A stretch of DNA of 41,223 nucleotides from an uncultured Campylobacter sp. (GTDB lineage Bacteria > Campylobacterota > Campylobacteria > Campylobacterales > Campylobacteraceae). The stretch spans positions 1 to 41,223 of the forward strand of contig NZ_CALHGM010000021.1 of NCBI RefSeq assembly GCF_938030145.1. Reading direction: 5' to 3'. Below the pieces are notes generated by a model. The model was not told the origin of the DNA. It did no database searches and was given only the letters and a program-made list of their open reading frames with translations. Shown piece after piece: positions 1-7,385 of the stretch. The first letter of the stretch is position 1. The number at the start of each line of letters is the position of its first letter. The position numbers and the translations under genes are program-made.

Positions 1-1
1 G

Positions 2-178
2 AGATTCGACACTCGCCCAATAGAGCAGATCGCTGCGGCGTTTTTTAAACTGCTGCCCGCCTGCGTGTTCGGTAAATTTAGACCGCTTAGCGGCGCAAGT
101 ATCGCCCGCGCGATGATAAATGCAGCTCGCAGCGACGCGTGCGGCGTGCAAATCTACGAGCCGCGGGAATTTCTATAA
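2..178 (+). CDS. C-terminal end of NAD(P)-binding Rossmann-type oxidoreductase (partial)
   Basis: The window opens inside a reading frame that runs to a TAA ending at 178 and gives 58 residues. The stretch contains the motif LSGASIARAMINAA followed by a short tail ending in EPREFL. This resembles the C-terminus of atypical short-chain NAD(P)H-binding proteins of the HTATIP2/YraR group, where a conserved 'A..VARAM' helix follows the substrate-binding region. The nucleotide-binding N-terminus lies outside the window, so the family call rests on a short stretch and no substrate can be proposed. Composition matches the neighbouring genes. Confidence 0.45.
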   Translation, partial: RFDTRPIEQIAAAFFKLLPACVFGKFRPLSGASIARAMINAARSDACGVQIYEPREFL

Positions 179-564
179 ATCGCGGGCGGAATTTCGGCGC
201 AAGAGCAGGATTAAATTTAAAACTAAAGTTTTAGGCAGTGTGGATAAAATTTTATAAATTGATCTACTTAAATTAAATTTTAAATTTAATATAATTTTAT
301 AGTAAAATTTCTCGCTTGAAATTTTAAGCGTGGAATCTTGCGTACTGTGTTGTTGCAAAATTTTTGTTATAAAACCCTATGCTAAAATTTTAGGACTAAA
401 TTTGCGGTTTATTTAGTTTAGCCGCGAATAAAGTTTCCTAGGGCTTCAAGCTCGCATGCGGTTATGGCAACTTCAAGCCCCGAAACGATCGTAAGTTTTG
501 CAAGTTTTATAAATCCGCGATATTAAATCCTAAAAATTATGAGCTACTTAGGAGGCGAAAACGT
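179..564. other. Intergenic stretch, no gene seen
   Basis: About 390 bases between the partial oxidoreductase and the sapC-like gene, which reads towards it. The first half is AT-rich with several AAATTT cores, the second half is mixed. The minus frame at 173-358 is a run of low-complexity hydrophobic codons with no ribosome binding site and I do not accept it as a gene. No tRNA or clear terminator was recognised. Confidence 0.5.
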
Positions 565-1251
565 CTATTTTTTCGCTTCTTTCGGCACAGTCGGCGGATC
601 AAGCTGCATGATCTTATCGCCTAGGCGCTGAAAATTTGCAAGGCTTTTTAGATGGAAATACGCTAGCTCCAGATATCCGCGGCGCGCGAAATCCGCGAGT
701 TTTTTATCGCTTAGTTTCAAAAGCTTCTCGCGATTTACGACCGAAAAGCCGTTCAGCAGAGACGATTCCTTGCCGCTAGAGTTGATGCCGAGCTCCTTGG
801 CCTCTAAAATCCCCGCCTTTTGAAATTCCGCCGCCGCAACGCGCGTGCGCATATCTAAATCGGCGTAATTTTTCATCACCTCTTTTAAATTTTGTAAAAA
901 CGGCGTCGGCTTACCATCTTTAAAAAGTGCCTCGCCGTCGCCTTTGATCTGCTGCGCGTCCTTATCGAAGCAGATCACGGTCTGCTCGCCGATCTGGGCT
1001 AGGAAAAACGGATAATTCTGCACCGAGGAGGGCACCGTTCCTTTATAATCCTTATCGATTAGAACGTTTTTGGTGCGCCCTAGCAGCGCCACCATTTTGG
1101 GCTCTTTTTCGATAGTAAATACTATAACGAGGTTATCTGCGCAAAACGGGATCTCCGGTGCGATCACCGGCACGAAAGGCGCGGTAGGGAATGCATCCGC
1201 GTGATACTGTAAATCCGCGTGTTTAACGCTATCTAATACGACTGGGGTCAT
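565..1251 (-). CDS. SapC family protein
   Basis: A 228-residue protein with the layout of the SapC family (Pfam SapC), soluble proteins of about 230-250 residues named after a gene of the Campylobacter fetus surface-layer locus. The N-terminal half carries the typical block around APEIPFCADNL and the YPFFLA segment near residue 80, where family members have a conserved YPF. No signal peptide or membrane segment is visible. AAAGGA lies 5-6 bases upstream of the ATG. Biochemical function of the family is not established. No S-layer protein gene is nearby, so a role in surface-layer biology would be a guess. Confidence 0.75.
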   Translation of the reverse strand: MTPVVLDSVKHADLQYHADAFPTAPFVPVIAPEIPFCADNLVIVFTIEKEPKMVALLGRTKNVLIDKDYKGTVPSSVQNYPFFLAQIGEQTVICFDKDAQQIKGDGEALFKDGKPTPFLQNLKEVMKNYADLDMRTRVAAAEFQKAGILEAKELGINSSGKESSLLNGFSVVNREKLLKLSDKKLADFARRGYLELAYFHLKSLANFQRLGDKIMQLDPPTVPKEAKK

Positions 1252-1370
1252 GTTGGTCCTTTAAAAAATTTTAGCAATTATATAAAAAAGAATATTAAAA
1301 TTCTAAAGGGTTTTGGAATTTCGGCTGTTTTTGCTTGCATAAATTTAGACGTTTGGAATTTTAAATTTGA

Positions 1371-1376
1371 TAGAAT
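1371..1376 (+). promoter_or_regulatory. Putative -10 box for cysQ
   Basis: TAGAAT preceded by TGA, 24 bases before the GTG start of cysQ. It fits the Campylobacter housekeeping -10 pattern, in which the -35 is weak and AT-rich sequence lies upstream. Prediction only. Confidence 0.4.
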
Positions 1377-1400
1377 CACCGTTAAATTTAAGGAGCTAAA

Positions 1401-2174
1401 GTGGGTTTGGATGAGCTTTTGGCGCTTGCCGAGGATGCCGCAAAAAAGGCAAACGCCGCAATAATGCAAAACTACGATAAATTTGATATCTTTCTTAAAG
1501 CGGATAGATCGCCGCTTACGAATGCGGATCTCGCGGCAAATGATGTAATAATGAGCACCCTGGAGCCTAGCGGTATCGCGATCTGCTCGGAAGAGTGCGT
1601 GCTGGATAGCAAGCGGCGCATGAGCGAGGAGAGATTTTGGCTGATAGATCCGCTGGACGGCACGAAGGAGTTTATCGCGCGCAACGGCGAGTTTTGCGTC
1701 TGCATCGCGTTGATCGAGCATGGGCGCCCGATTTTAGCGATAATCGGCATCCCTATAAGCGGCGATATATATAGCTCAAACGGCGGCGGAGTTTATAAAA
1801 ACGGCGTACTGCTCGCTCGCCCCACTAGTGCGCCGCAAATCTTCATGCAAGGACACTATAGCAGATCCGCAAAATACGTGCAATTTGCGCAGAAATTTGG
1901 AATGCAACTAATGTGCAAAGGCTCTGCGATAAAATTTTGCATCTTAGCCGAGGGGGGTGCGAGCGCGTATGCGAGATTTAGCGATTGTTCGCTTTGGGAC
2001 ATCGCGGCGGGGGATTTTTTGCTGCATCAAAGCGGCGGGGTGGTAGTGGATTTAAAGACGATGAAGGCGCCGCTTTACAACGGAAAAAGCCTGATAAATA
2101 ATCATTATTTAGCGGTTGGCGCGAGTGCGGTAAAATTATTGCCTAAAATGTTGGAATTCGCAAAGAATTTTTAA
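1401..2174 (+). CDS. cysQ: 3'(2'),5'-bisphosphate nucleotidase CysQ
   Basis: A 257-residue member of the inositol monophosphatase superfamily that removes the 3'-phosphate from PAP/PAPS, recycling a by-product of sulfate assimilation and sulfotransfer. The Mg-binding motif IDPLDGTKEFI is present at about residues 87-97, with an upstream SEE acidic pair near 56 and a C-terminal WDIAAGD motif near 198, as expected for CysQ. Start is GTG at 1401 with AGGAG ten bases upstream. It is a single-gene unit between sapC-like (minus strand) and a pilin gene. Full length for the family. Confidence 0.88.
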   Translation: MGLDELLALAEDAAKKANAAIMQNYDKFDIFLKADRSPLTNADLAANDVIMSTLEPSGIAICSEECVLDSKRRMSEERFWLIDPLDGTKEFIARNGEFCVCIALIEHGRPILAIIGIPISGDIYSSNGGGVYKNGVLLARPTSAPQIFMQGHYSRSAKYVQFAQKFGMQLMCKGSAIKFCILAEGGASAYARFSDCSLWDIAAGDFLLHQSGGVVVDLKTMKAPLYNGKSLINNHYLAVGASAVKLLPKMLEFAKNF

Positions 2175-2196
2175 GCTAAATTTATAGTAAACGCTC

Positions 2197-2202
2197 TATA
2201 AT
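2197..2202 (+). promoter_or_regulatory. Putative -10 box for the pilin-like gene
   Basis: A perfect TATAAT 35 bases upstream of the pilin ATG. It suggests that the pilin gene has its own promoter rather than being read from cysQ. Confidence 0.5.
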
Positions 2203-2237
2203 ATAAGTCCAAAAATTTTTTATCAAAGGATAAAAAC

Positions 2238-2621
2238 ATGAAGGGCTTTACTATGATCGAATTAATTTTCGTGATCGTGATTTTAGGTGTTTTGGCGGCA
2301 ATTGCCATTCCAAAACTAGCAGCTACACGCGATGATGCGGAGGTGGTGAGGACAGCGCATAACGTAGCTACGTCACTCAACGATTTAATGGGTTACTATA
2401 CGGCACAAGGTGAATATAACCAGGATTTTTCACAAATGATGAATGTGCCAAATCCTATAAAGGTTAAAGGTCATATCTGCGCTACATACACATATGATAA
2501 CAAGGAGCAAGTGACTTTAACCAAAAGCAGAGATGGCTTATGTGATCGGGTATGGAGTATGCCGGGACTTAAAAATATAGATAATATCTATAGCTCAAAT
2601 GCTCTTATTATAGTCCAATGA
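2238..2621 (+). CDS. Type IV pilin-like / type II pseudopilin protein
   Basis: A 127-residue prepilin. It begins with MKG followed by FTMIELIFVIVILGVLAAIA, the class III prepilin signal: cleavage after G3 by prepilin peptidase, an N-terminal Phe that is methylated, and Glu at +5 of the mature protein. The hydrophobic helix is followed by a small globular domain with two cysteines (in ICATY and LCDRV) that may form the C-terminal disulfide loop seen in many pilins. AAAGGA precedes the ATG. Campylobacter uses a type II-like transformation apparatus with pseudopilins, so a competence role is plausible. No other secretion genes adjoin it, and the exact subunit cannot be assigned. Confidence 0.85.
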   Translation: MKGFTMIELIFVIVILGVLAAIAIPKLAATRDDAEVVRTAHNVATSLNDLMGYYTAQGEYNQDFSQMMNVPNPIKVKGHICATYTYDNKEQVTLTKSRDGLCDRVWSMPGLKNIDNIYSSNALIIVQ

Positions 2622-2622
2622 C

Positions 2623-3252
2623 CTATTTTGCGTGGGATTTAAAATCCCACGCCTTTTTATTCAAAAATCCAAGTAAAATTCCAATCATCCAAATAATTGC
2701 GAAAAATATAAAGATAAAACTCCAAAATTGCGCCAGATCCACGCTTTTACTTGCCGGGAATAGATACCAGCCTCCGCTATAAAACGCCGTTAGTTTGGCT
2801 TGCAGTCCGTCTAGCGTTGTATCGGTTGGCACCGCTGGTACGTCGAATGCGCAGCTGTTAAACGGCTTAAAAATTGGCACCGCGCTTAGATCAAAATTTA
2901 AAAATCTCACCGCTCCACCGCAGCCGCTCATCCCGCTCATATCTCCGCTCCCTCGCAGTATCGTGTGAATTTTAGCTAAATTTAATGACGATACGAAGCC
3001 CAGCGTCGCGCCGTAAAACCACACCGCATATCCGCAGATCGCGCCGTAAACGTCCTTGCCACAAACCGCTAAAATCACCGCTCCTAGCGCTATGGCGCAA
3101 AGCGCGAATCTCACGTGAATGCTAAAGCTTTCCGGATAGATAAAAAGGAATTTTTGCAAGAAAAAATATGAAAATGCTAGCCAACAAAGCGCCCAAATAG
3201 CGCAAAAGGCGAGAAATCTTTTAGAGTATCTGTTTTGAAATTTTAAAATCAT
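2623..3252 (-). CDS. DsbI/DsbB-family membrane protein lacking the N-terminal CXXC
   Basis: A 209-residue protein with four membrane segments (about 13-33, 45-64, 70-90, 175-195) and a large periplasmic loop between the third and fourth. The loop contains GCGG (C111), NSCAFDVPAVP (C134) and YSGGWYLFPASK, which match the second-loop pattern I recall for the DsbI branch of DsbB quinone-linked thiol oxidases (CxxDxPxVP...GWYLxP). In that branch the first periplasmic loop reads roughly PCEQCVYIRFA; here the aligned segment at 40-50 is PESFSIHVRFA, so both redox cysteines are replaced. The second-loop cysteines remain. Oxidase activity is therefore doubtful. No DsbL or DsbA partner is adjacent. 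The 3' end overlaps the terminator hairpin of the convergent pilin gene. Confidence 0.68.
   Translation of the reverse strand: MILKFQNRYSKRFLAFCAIWALCWLAFSYFFLQKFLFIYPESFSIHVRFALCAIALGAVILAVCGKDVYGAICGYAVWFYGATLGFVSSLNLAKIHTILRGSGDMSGMSGCGGAVRFLNFDLSAVPIFKPFNSCAFDVPAVPTDTTLDGLQAKLTAFYSGGWYLFPASKSVDLAQFWSFIFIFFAIIWMIGILLGFLNKKAWDFKSHAK
2630..2658 (+). terminator. Intrinsic terminator of the pilin-like gene
   Basis: A 10-bp perfect stem (GCGTGGGATT, 2630-2639, pairing with 2643-2652) with a 3-base loop is followed by CTTTTTA. It lies 9 bases after the pilin stop codon. The same DNA encodes the last residues of the convergent DsbI-like protein. Confidence 0.85.
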
Positions 3253-3301
3253 AAAAATCCTTTCCGCGCATAATTTTATAATAAATTGCAGATATTTTTG
3301 C

Positions 3302-3307
3302 TAAAAT
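3302..3307 (+). promoter_or_regulatory. Putative -10 box for dctQ
   Basis: TAAAAT preceded by GC, 42 bases upstream of the proposed dctQ start, in the AT-rich gap between divergent genes. Prediction from pattern only. Confidence 0.35.
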
Positions 3308-3348
3308 CCCAGCTTTCATAGCAAAAATTTCAAGCAAAGGGTAAAATT

Positions 3349-3918
3349 TTGAGGAATTTTTTACGCAAATTAGAAAGGGCTTTTGATGTGTTCGCAAATA
3401 TCTTAGGCGTATTAAGTATCGTATTTTTGGCGCTTTTAGTTATAGTTGTTTTTTACAATGTTGTGGCGCGTTATCTTTTTCCAGCCGCAAATTCCGTCGC
3501 TATGCAAGAACTTACGTGGTGGCTATATTCGGCGATGTTTTTATTCGGCGTGACCTATGCGCTCAAAGAAAATGCCCACGTTCGCGTGGATATTTTTTAC
3601 GAAAATTTTAGTCCCACTGCAAAAGCGCTCATAAATATCTTAGGCACGATATTTTTCATTTTGCCTTTCGTAGCGCTCGTGGCATTCTTTTCGATCGATT
3701 ACGTGAGCGAGGCTTATACGAGCCATGAGGCCAGCGCCAATCCCGGCGGCATGCAGCATCTTTGGATCATCAAGTCCGCGATCACACTTAGCTACGCGTT
3801 TTTATTTATCTACGCATTTGGATTTTTGATTAAAAATATTAACGCCCTGCTTGATGTTAGGGAAAACAAAGGCTCGGAATTTCTTAGTGGGAATTCTTCG
3901 GGCGCGCAGAGTGTGTGA
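3349..3918 (+). CDS. dctQ: TRAP transporter small permease (DctQ family)
   Basis: A 189-residue inner-membrane protein with four predicted helices (about 15-40, 55-72, 92-115, 138-162), the DctQ architecture. TRAP transporters import organic acids such as C4-dicarboxylates using an ion gradient, with DctQ helping the large permease bind the periplasmic receptor. The usual signature WWLYSAMFLFG near residue 55 (family pattern 'E...yl..w..flG.a') is visible. The start is taken as TTG at 3349, with AAAGG about 8 bases upstream. dctM follows after 93 bases. No dctP receptor gene is present on either side. Confidence 0.88.
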   Translation: MRNFLRKLERAFDVFANILGVLSIVFLALLVIVVFYNVVARYLFPAANSVAMQELTWWLYSAMFLFGVTYALKENAHVRVDIFYENFSPTAKALINILGTIFFILPFVALVAFFSIDYVSEAYTSHEASANPGGMQHLWIIKSAITLSYAFLFIYAFGFLIKNINALLDVRENKGSEFLSGNSSGAQSV

Positions 3919-4011
3919 AGGCAAAATGAGCTTAAATTTAAAATTCTATAAATTTTACGCTTTTCGCTCTTGGGCGGAATTTTGCCATGGCAAGATAAAA
4001 GGTGGCGAGCT

Positions 4012-5373
4012 ATGATAGGCATAGTGATGTTTGCGGCAGCGCTTTTTATGCTGTTACTCGGTTTTCCCGTTGCGTTTACGTTCGGCGCCGTGGCTGTGAT
4101 TTTCGGCTTTATCTACGGACTTAGTGAGGCGTGGGATTACGCGCAGGGCTTTGAAATTTTAACCGAAGCTTTCGAGGATATGAGCAGGCAGTTTTTTTCA
4201 CTGATGCCTAATAGAATTTACTCGATTATGGAAAATCAGCTGCTAATTTCGGTGCCGCTTTTTATTTTGATGGGTATGATTTTGCAAAAGACCCGCCTTG
4301 CGGAGCGTTTATTAGAGTCGATGGCATTTTTATTCGGCGGCGTACGAGGCGGCGTGGCGATCAGCACTGTTTTGGTGGGCGCGCTACTTGCGGCTACGAC
4401 GGGCATCGTGGGCGCGACTGTCATCGCTATGGGCGTCATCAGTCTGCCCGTGATGATGAAATACGGCTATGATAAGCCGCTGGCTACCGGCACCATCGCT
4501 GCTGCGGGCACGCTTGGGCAGATTATCCCGCCCTCGATCGTGCTGATTATTTTAGGCGATATACTTTCGGTTTCTGTGGGTGATCTTTTTTCTGCAGCAG
4601 TTATTCCTGGGCTCGTGCTAGTGGGTTTTTACGTGATTTATATCGCGATTATTTCATATATTTGCAAAGATTATGCTCCGCCTGTTCCGCCGATAGAGGG
4701 GCTTAGCAAATCAAAGCAAATTTTTATCGCGCTTAAAAACGTCGTGCCGGTGCTTGTGCTGATTTTGCTCGTCTTGGGATCTATTTTTGCGGGCATCGCT
4801 ACGCCTACGGAGAGCTCGTCGGTAGGCTGCTTGGGTGCGATAGCGCTAGCCGTTTTATACCGCACGTTTTCGTTTAGGCTGATCTATGACGCGCTAAAAA
4901 ATACCGCTAAAATTTCAGGTATGGTTTTTATGATTTTGATGGGCGCCACGGCATTTTCGATGATTTTTTCTTACACGGGCGGAGATGAGGTCGTAAAAAA
5001 TTTTATGGAGAATCTGCCCGGTCAAGCATGGGGATTTATCGCACTTACGATGGTAGTTATCATAGTGCTTGGATTTTTTCTCGATTATGTCGAAATTTCA
5101 TATATCATTTTGCCGATACTTTTGCCAATAGTAGAGTCTTTGCATATCAATCCCGTGTGGTTTGCGATCTTAATCGCTGTAAATTTACAAACGTCGTTTA
5201 TGACGCCGCCGTTTGGATTTTCGATATTTTTCTTAAAGGGTGTGACGCCGCCGCAAATCCACACCACGGACATTTATAAGGGCGTACTCCCTTTTATTTT
5301 ATTGCAAATTCTAGTGCTATTAACGCTCGCAATCTTTCCGGGAGTTTTTGGTTTAAAAGCTTTTTTAGGCTAG
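4012..5373 (+). CDS. dctM: TRAP transporter large permease (DctM family)
   Basis: A 453-residue permease with about 12 membrane segments, forming the translocation path of a TRAP transporter. ATG 4012 is preferred over an upstream in-frame TTG (3970): AAAGGTGG sits about 10 bases before the ATG, and the hydrophobic first helix starts there. Helix-break motifs ATTGIVGATVIAMG and GTLGQIIPPSIVLI are typical of DctM and match the subgroup often labelled mannitol/chloroaromatic-type; this label does not fix the substrate. The next genes, pycB and pckA, handle oxaloacetate and pyruvate, which makes a dicarboxylate or related organic acid plausible. Confidence 0.9.
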   Translation: MIGIVMFAAALFMLLLGFPVAFTFGAVAVIFGFIYGLSEAWDYAQGFEILTEAFEDMSRQFFSLMPNRIYSIMENQLLISVPLFILMGMILQKTRLAERLLESMAFLFGGVRGGVAISTVLVGALLAATTGIVGATVIAMGVISLPVMMKYGYDKPLATGTIAAAGTLGQIIPPSIVLIILGDILSVSVGDLFSAAVIPGLVLVGFYVIYIAIISYICKDYAPPVPPIEGLSKSKQIFIALKNVVPVLVLILLVLGSIFAGIATPTESSSVGCLGAIALAVLYRTFSFRLIYDALKNTAKISGMVFMILMGATAFSMIFSYTGGDEVVKNFMENLPGQAWGFIALTMVVIIVLGFFLDYVEISYIILPILLPIVESLHINPVWFAILIAVNLQTSFMTPPFGFSIFFLKGVTPPQIHTTDIYKGVLPFILLQILVLLTLAIFPGVFGLKAFLG

Positions 5374-5414
5374 AAATATTAAAATTCACGCTAAATTTAA
5401 CCTAGGAGCTAAAA

Positions 5415-7253
5415 ATGGCTAAAAAGCTTATCGATGTTATGGATACGACCTTTCGCGACGGATTTCAATCAGTTTTTGGCGCGCGCGTGGCGATGGAGGA
5501 CTTCCTGCCCGCCGTTAGCGCGGCCAAAGACGCGGGCATCACACACTTCGAGTTTGGCGGCGGCGCGCGGTTTCAGAGCCTATATTTTTACCTAAACGAA
5601 GACGCCTTTGAGATGATGGATAAATTTAGAAGCATCGTGGGGCCTGAGGCGAATCTGCAGACCCTTAGCCGCGGCGTAAATACCGTCACGCTCGATACCG
5701 GCAGCCGCGAGATCATCGATCTGCACGCCAAGCTTTTTGCCAAGCACGGCACGACGACGATTCGAAATTTCGACGCGTTAAACGACGTGGAAAATTTAAA
5801 ATTTAGCGGCGAGTGCATACATCGTCATGGCCTTAAACACGAAGTCGTGGTTACGATGATGGATCTGCCGCCGGGATGCAGCGGCGCGCACGACGCGGCG
5901 TTTTATGAGAGAATTCTGCGTCAAATTTTAGAAGCGCAGATCCCGTTCGACAGCGTCTGCTTCAAAGACGCAAGCGGCACCAGCAGCCCGCAGAAGGTCT
6001 ATGAGACGATCAAGCGCGCGCGTAAAATTTTAGGCGACGGCGTGCATATCCGCCTGCACACGCACGAGACGGCGGGCGTTAGCGTCGCATGCTATCAAGC
6101 TGCGCTCGTTGCGGGCGTAGACGGCATCGACCTTGCCGCGCATCCGGTTAGCGGCGGCACTAGCCAGCCGGACATTCTTACGCTGCTGCACGCGACGAAG
6201 GGGCAAAATTTCGACCTGGGGCTGGATGCAGAGAAAATTTTAAAATACGAAGAGGTTTTGGGCGAGTGCTTGAAGGATTACTTCATGCCGCCAGAGGCTA
6301 CGCAGGTAAGCCCACTCATTCCGTTTAGCCCGATGCCCGGAGGCGCGCTTACCGCAAATACTCAGATGATGCGCGATAATAAAATTTTAGACAAATTCCC
6401 GGCCGTCATCAAGGCTATGCGCGAAGTCGTCGAAAAGGGCGGTTTCGGCACGAGCGTGACGCCGGTTAGTCAGTTTTATTTCCAGCAGGCGTTTAACAAC
6501 GTAATGTTCGGCCCGTGGAAAAAGATCGCCGAGGGCTACGGCAAGATGGTGCTAGGCTATTTCGGTAAAACGCCCGTTAAGCCCGACGACGGCGTGATTA
6601 AGATGGCGGCGGAGCAGCTGGGACTACAGCCTACGACCAAACATGCCGTAGATATCGCCGATGCCGACGAGAGCAAGAGCGTCGCGTATGCGCAGAAGAT
6701 TCTACGCGAGCAGGGCATCGAGCCTAGCGAGGAGAACATATTTATCGCGCTTGCGTGCAAAGAAAAGGGTATCGCGTTTTTAAAGGGCGAGGGCAAGGTG
6801 ATGAGTCGTAAAAAAGAGGACGTAGCGCCCGCTGCAAGCCATCAAAACGGTATTTCTAAAAATGGCAAATTTGACGTTAAGATTAACGGCAAAATTTACA
6901 GCGTAGAATTCGCCGGGCAAAACGTGCTCGTAAACGGCGATCGATACGACGTCAGCTTCGATACCTCAGCGCCCGCAAAGCCGCAGCCGCAAGGCTCCGC
7001 CGGCGAGCAGCCCACTGCTGACGCGCGAGGTGGTACGGACGGCAACGAAGTAAAAGCGACGCTTCCTAGCAACGTATTTAAAATTTTAATAAAGGAAGGC
7101 GACGCTGTTAAGGCGGGACAGAATGTCATCGTTCTTGAAGCGATGAAGATGGAGATAAATATCGAAAGCCCGCGCAAAGGCATAATCGATAAAATTTTAG
7201 TCGCTCAAGGCGATACGGTCGATGCCGATCAAGTGCTTGCGATTTTAAGATAA
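5415..7253 (+). CDS. pycB: Pyruvate carboxylase subunit B / oxaloacetate decarboxylase alpha-type biotin protein
   Basis: A 612-residue biotin-dependent carboxyltransferase. Residues 1-290 form the HMGL-like carboxyltransferase barrel, with MDTTFRDG (metal Asp 10), CFKDASG (carboxylated Lys about 183) and HTHETAG (metal His pair about 215). Residues 300-470 are the PYC/OADA conserved domain, and the C-terminal BCCP domain carries EAMKM with biotinyl Lys 578. It closely resembles what I recall of C. jejuni PycB, which pairs with an unlinked PycA biotin carboxylase to make oxaloacetate from pyruvate. The alternative is a Na-pump decarboxylase alpha subunit, but no beta or gamma subunits adjoin. 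AGGAG precedes the ATG by about 7 bases. A Pro/Ala/Gly linker at about 515-545 separates the barrel from BCCP. Confidence 0.9.
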   Translation: MAKKLIDVMDTTFRDGFQSVFGARVAMEDFLPAVSAAKDAGITHFEFGGGARFQSLYFYLNEDAFEMMDKFRSIVGPEANLQTLSRGVNTVTLDTGSREIIDLHAKLFAKHGTTTIRNFDALNDVENLKFSGECIHRHGLKHEVVVTMMDLPPGCSGAHDAAFYERILRQILEAQIPFDSVCFKDASGTSSPQKVYETIKRARKILGDGVHIRLHTHETAGVSVACYQAALVAGVDGIDLAAHPVSGGTSQPDILTLLHATKGQNFDLGLDAEKILKYEEVLGECLKDYFMPPEATQVSPLIPFSPMPGGALTANTQMMRDNKILDKFPAVIKAMREVVEKGGFGTSVTPVSQFYFQQAFNNVMFGPWKKIAEGYGKMVLGYFGKTPVKPDDGVIKMAAEQLGLQPTTKHAVDIADADESKSVAYAQKILREQGIEPSEENIFIALACKEKGIAFLKGEGKVMSRKKEDVAPAASHQNGISKNGKFDVKINGKIYSVEFAGQNVLVNGDRYDVSFDTSAPAKPQPQGSAGEQPTADARGGTDGNEVKATLPSNVFKILIKEGDAVKAGQNVIVLEAMKMEINIESPRKGIIDKILVAQGDTVDADQVLAILR

Positions 7254-7259
7254 GCTCTA

Positions 7260-7289
7260 AAATTTAGGCGGGCGCTTCCGCCTAAATTT
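7260..7289. terminator. 12-bp stem-loop between pycB and pckA
   Basis: A perfect 12-bp inverted repeat (AAATTTAGGCGG at 7260-7271, complement at 7278-7289) with a 6-base loop starts 7 bases after the pycB stop. No long T run follows, but the stem itself ends in AAATTT on both strands, so it could work as a weak bidirectional terminator or an RNA-end protector. Its outer arms are RAATTY cores. Confidence 0.6.
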
Positions 7290-7337
7290 CATGGCGACCA
7301 TCCTCGGTGCTTAAGCGAGCTCACCTAAATTTTAAGC

Positions 7338-7343
7338 TATAAT
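7338..7343 (+). promoter_or_regulatory. Putative -10 box for pckA
   Basis: Perfect TATAAT preceded by GC, 42 bases before the pckA ATG and downstream of the stem-loop. This indicates that pckA is transcribed from its own promoter. Confidence 0.55.
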
Positions 7344-7385
7344 AGCGCAATCTTTTATCAAAATTTAATTTAAAAAGGATGCAAA

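Noticed and set aside
173..358. Minus-strand frame of 61 codons
   Set aside because: No ribosome binding site, low-complexity AT-rich codons, and no recognisable motif.
1278..1721. Minus-strand frame of 147 codons over cysQ
   Set aside because: It lies mostly over cysQ, which has clear catalytic motifs, and its own product is not protein-like.
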